Positions 5,032 to 5,298 of a DNA stretch of 5,298 bases are shown here, in pieces. Made by a program: the position numbers and the translations under genes. This stretch comes from JAVBPA01 sp031549925 (GTDB taxonomy: Bacteria > Bacillota > Clostridia > Oscillospirales > CAG-272), in contig JAVBPA010000051.1 in NCBI GenBank assembly GCA_031549925.1, positions 1 through 5,298 of the forward strand, written 5' to 3'. A model generated the notes under the pieces. That model worked only from the letters and a program-made list of their open reading frames with translations, searched no databases and had not been told where the DNA came from. The stretch's first letter is position 1, and each line of letters starts with the position of its first letter.

Positions 5032-5298
5032 ATGGTAATCGGTGAAAGAATCAGGTTTTTCCGCAATCTGCGCGGTATGACACAGAAATACTTAGGTATG
5101 TCCATCGGCTTTGATGAAAAGACTGCCGATGTCCGCATGGCTCAATATGAAGCTAGGGCAAGGACGCAGAAAGCCGATTTGACTGCTGTACTTGCTAATA
5201 CTCTTGATATAGCGTTTAAAGTTCTTGACCTTCCCGATATTGATAGCGACATTGGCTTGATGCACACCCTGTTTGCTTTTGAGGACTTGCGCGGGCTA
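5032..5298 (+). CDS. XRE-family helix-turn-helix transcriptional regulator (partial, runs off the window)
   Basis: The first 89 residues are seen. MVIGERIRFFRNLRGMTQKYLG (1-22) holds helices 1 and 2 of an XRE/Cro-type HTH, with the usual Thr-Gln-x-x-Leu signature at the start of helix 2. GFDEKTADVRMAQYEA (26-41) covers the turn and recognition helix, and QKADLTAVLANTLDI (46-60) is the last helix of the domain. LPDIDSDIGLMHTLFAFEDL (68-87) starts a C-terminal domain that the decayed copy also preserves. By comparison with that copy the full protein should be about 150 residues. It probably binds DNA as a dimer and controls its own promoter and the gene beyond, which lies outside the window. 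No frameshift or stop is seen so far. From memory, regulators of this type are common and multicopy in Clostridia. Confidence 0.9.
   Translation, partial: MVIGERIRFFRNLRGMTQKYLGMSIGFDEKTADVRMAQYEARARTQKADLTAVLANTLDIAFKVLDLPDIDSDIGLMHTLFAFEDLRGL

Larger units (their letters stand above)
4752..5073 (+). repeat. Regulatory block, copy B: hairpin, leader, promoter and regulator start
   Basis: This is the second copy of the block at 3478-3802, with matching order and spacing. The distance between equivalent hairpin bases is 1274 bp, which is the size of one module. Inside this leader GTTGTCA (4820-4826), GTTGCCA (4829-4835) and GTTGCCA (4840-4846) form short iterated words. AAACCC (4868-4873) and GGGTTT (4885-4890) form a small inverted repeat. 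Copy A keeps only degraded versions of both features. Confidence 0.85.

Noticed and set aside
3478..5073. CRISPR-like or integron array
   Set aside because: The repeats are long, diverged and contain a protein gene. There are no short regular repeats with spacers, and no integrase or clear attC-type site is seen in the window.
4920..5138. Minus-strand open frame over promoter B and the regulator start
   Set aside because: It crosses the conserved promoter and the intact XRE coding start.

Overview
The window is AT-rich (roughly one third G+C by eye). It has Gram-positive style AGGAGG ribosome sites, GTG and TTG starts, simple U-tailed hairpin terminators and scattered short palindromic repeats. 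Together with the protein families seen, this suggests a low-GC Firmicute of the Clostridia, probably a gut-type Oscillospiraceae/Ruminococcus relative. That placement is an inference from style and families, not a database result. The region looks accessory: unrelated small single-gene units, long intergenic stretches, gene remnants and duplicated sequence.

Left part (1-961). The last 16 codons of an upstream + strand gene end at 53 and are followed by a good terminator (75-120). From there to about 800 there is no convincing intact gene. A short + strand open stretch runs into a second terminator (353-386), and a possible small or decayed minus-strand gene lies at 426-620. A sigma-70-type promoter (806-834) faces right.

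Middle (962-2526). A GTG-started GNAT acetyltransferase (962-1423) seems to have lost a few residues near its C-terminus. It is bracketed by two perfect 29-bp copies of a hairpin-forming repeat in opposite orientation. After about 430 bases of non-coding sequence comes a TTG-started lipoprotein of unknown function (1852-2526), with an excellent ribosome site, a clear lipobox and a duplicated Ser/Asn/Glu-rich linker.

Right part (2712-5298). A class I SAM-dependent methyltransferase (2712-3464) is followed by a hairpin, a leader of about 240 bases with a promoter, and an XRE-family regulator gene that is now a pseudogene (3761-4132). Two bases later comes an unrecognised Trp/Cys-rich protein (4135-4749). 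That gene is followed by a second copy of the same hairpin, leader, promoter and regulator start. The second regulator (5032 onward) is intact as far as seen and runs off the window. The arrangement is therefore 'cargo - hairpin - leader/promoter - XRE regulator - cargo - hairpin - leader/promoter - XRE regulator -', repeating every ~1.27 kb. The cargo differs while the regulatory block is conserved.

The main lead is this repeated regulator-plus-cargo module. Both leaders keep a perfect CATATATG palindrome between -35 and -10, a plausible operator for the XRE protein. In the first module the regulator has lost its DNA-binding helices by deletion. Its promoter and cargo gene remain, so the cargo may now be unregulated or controlled in trans by the neighbouring regulator.
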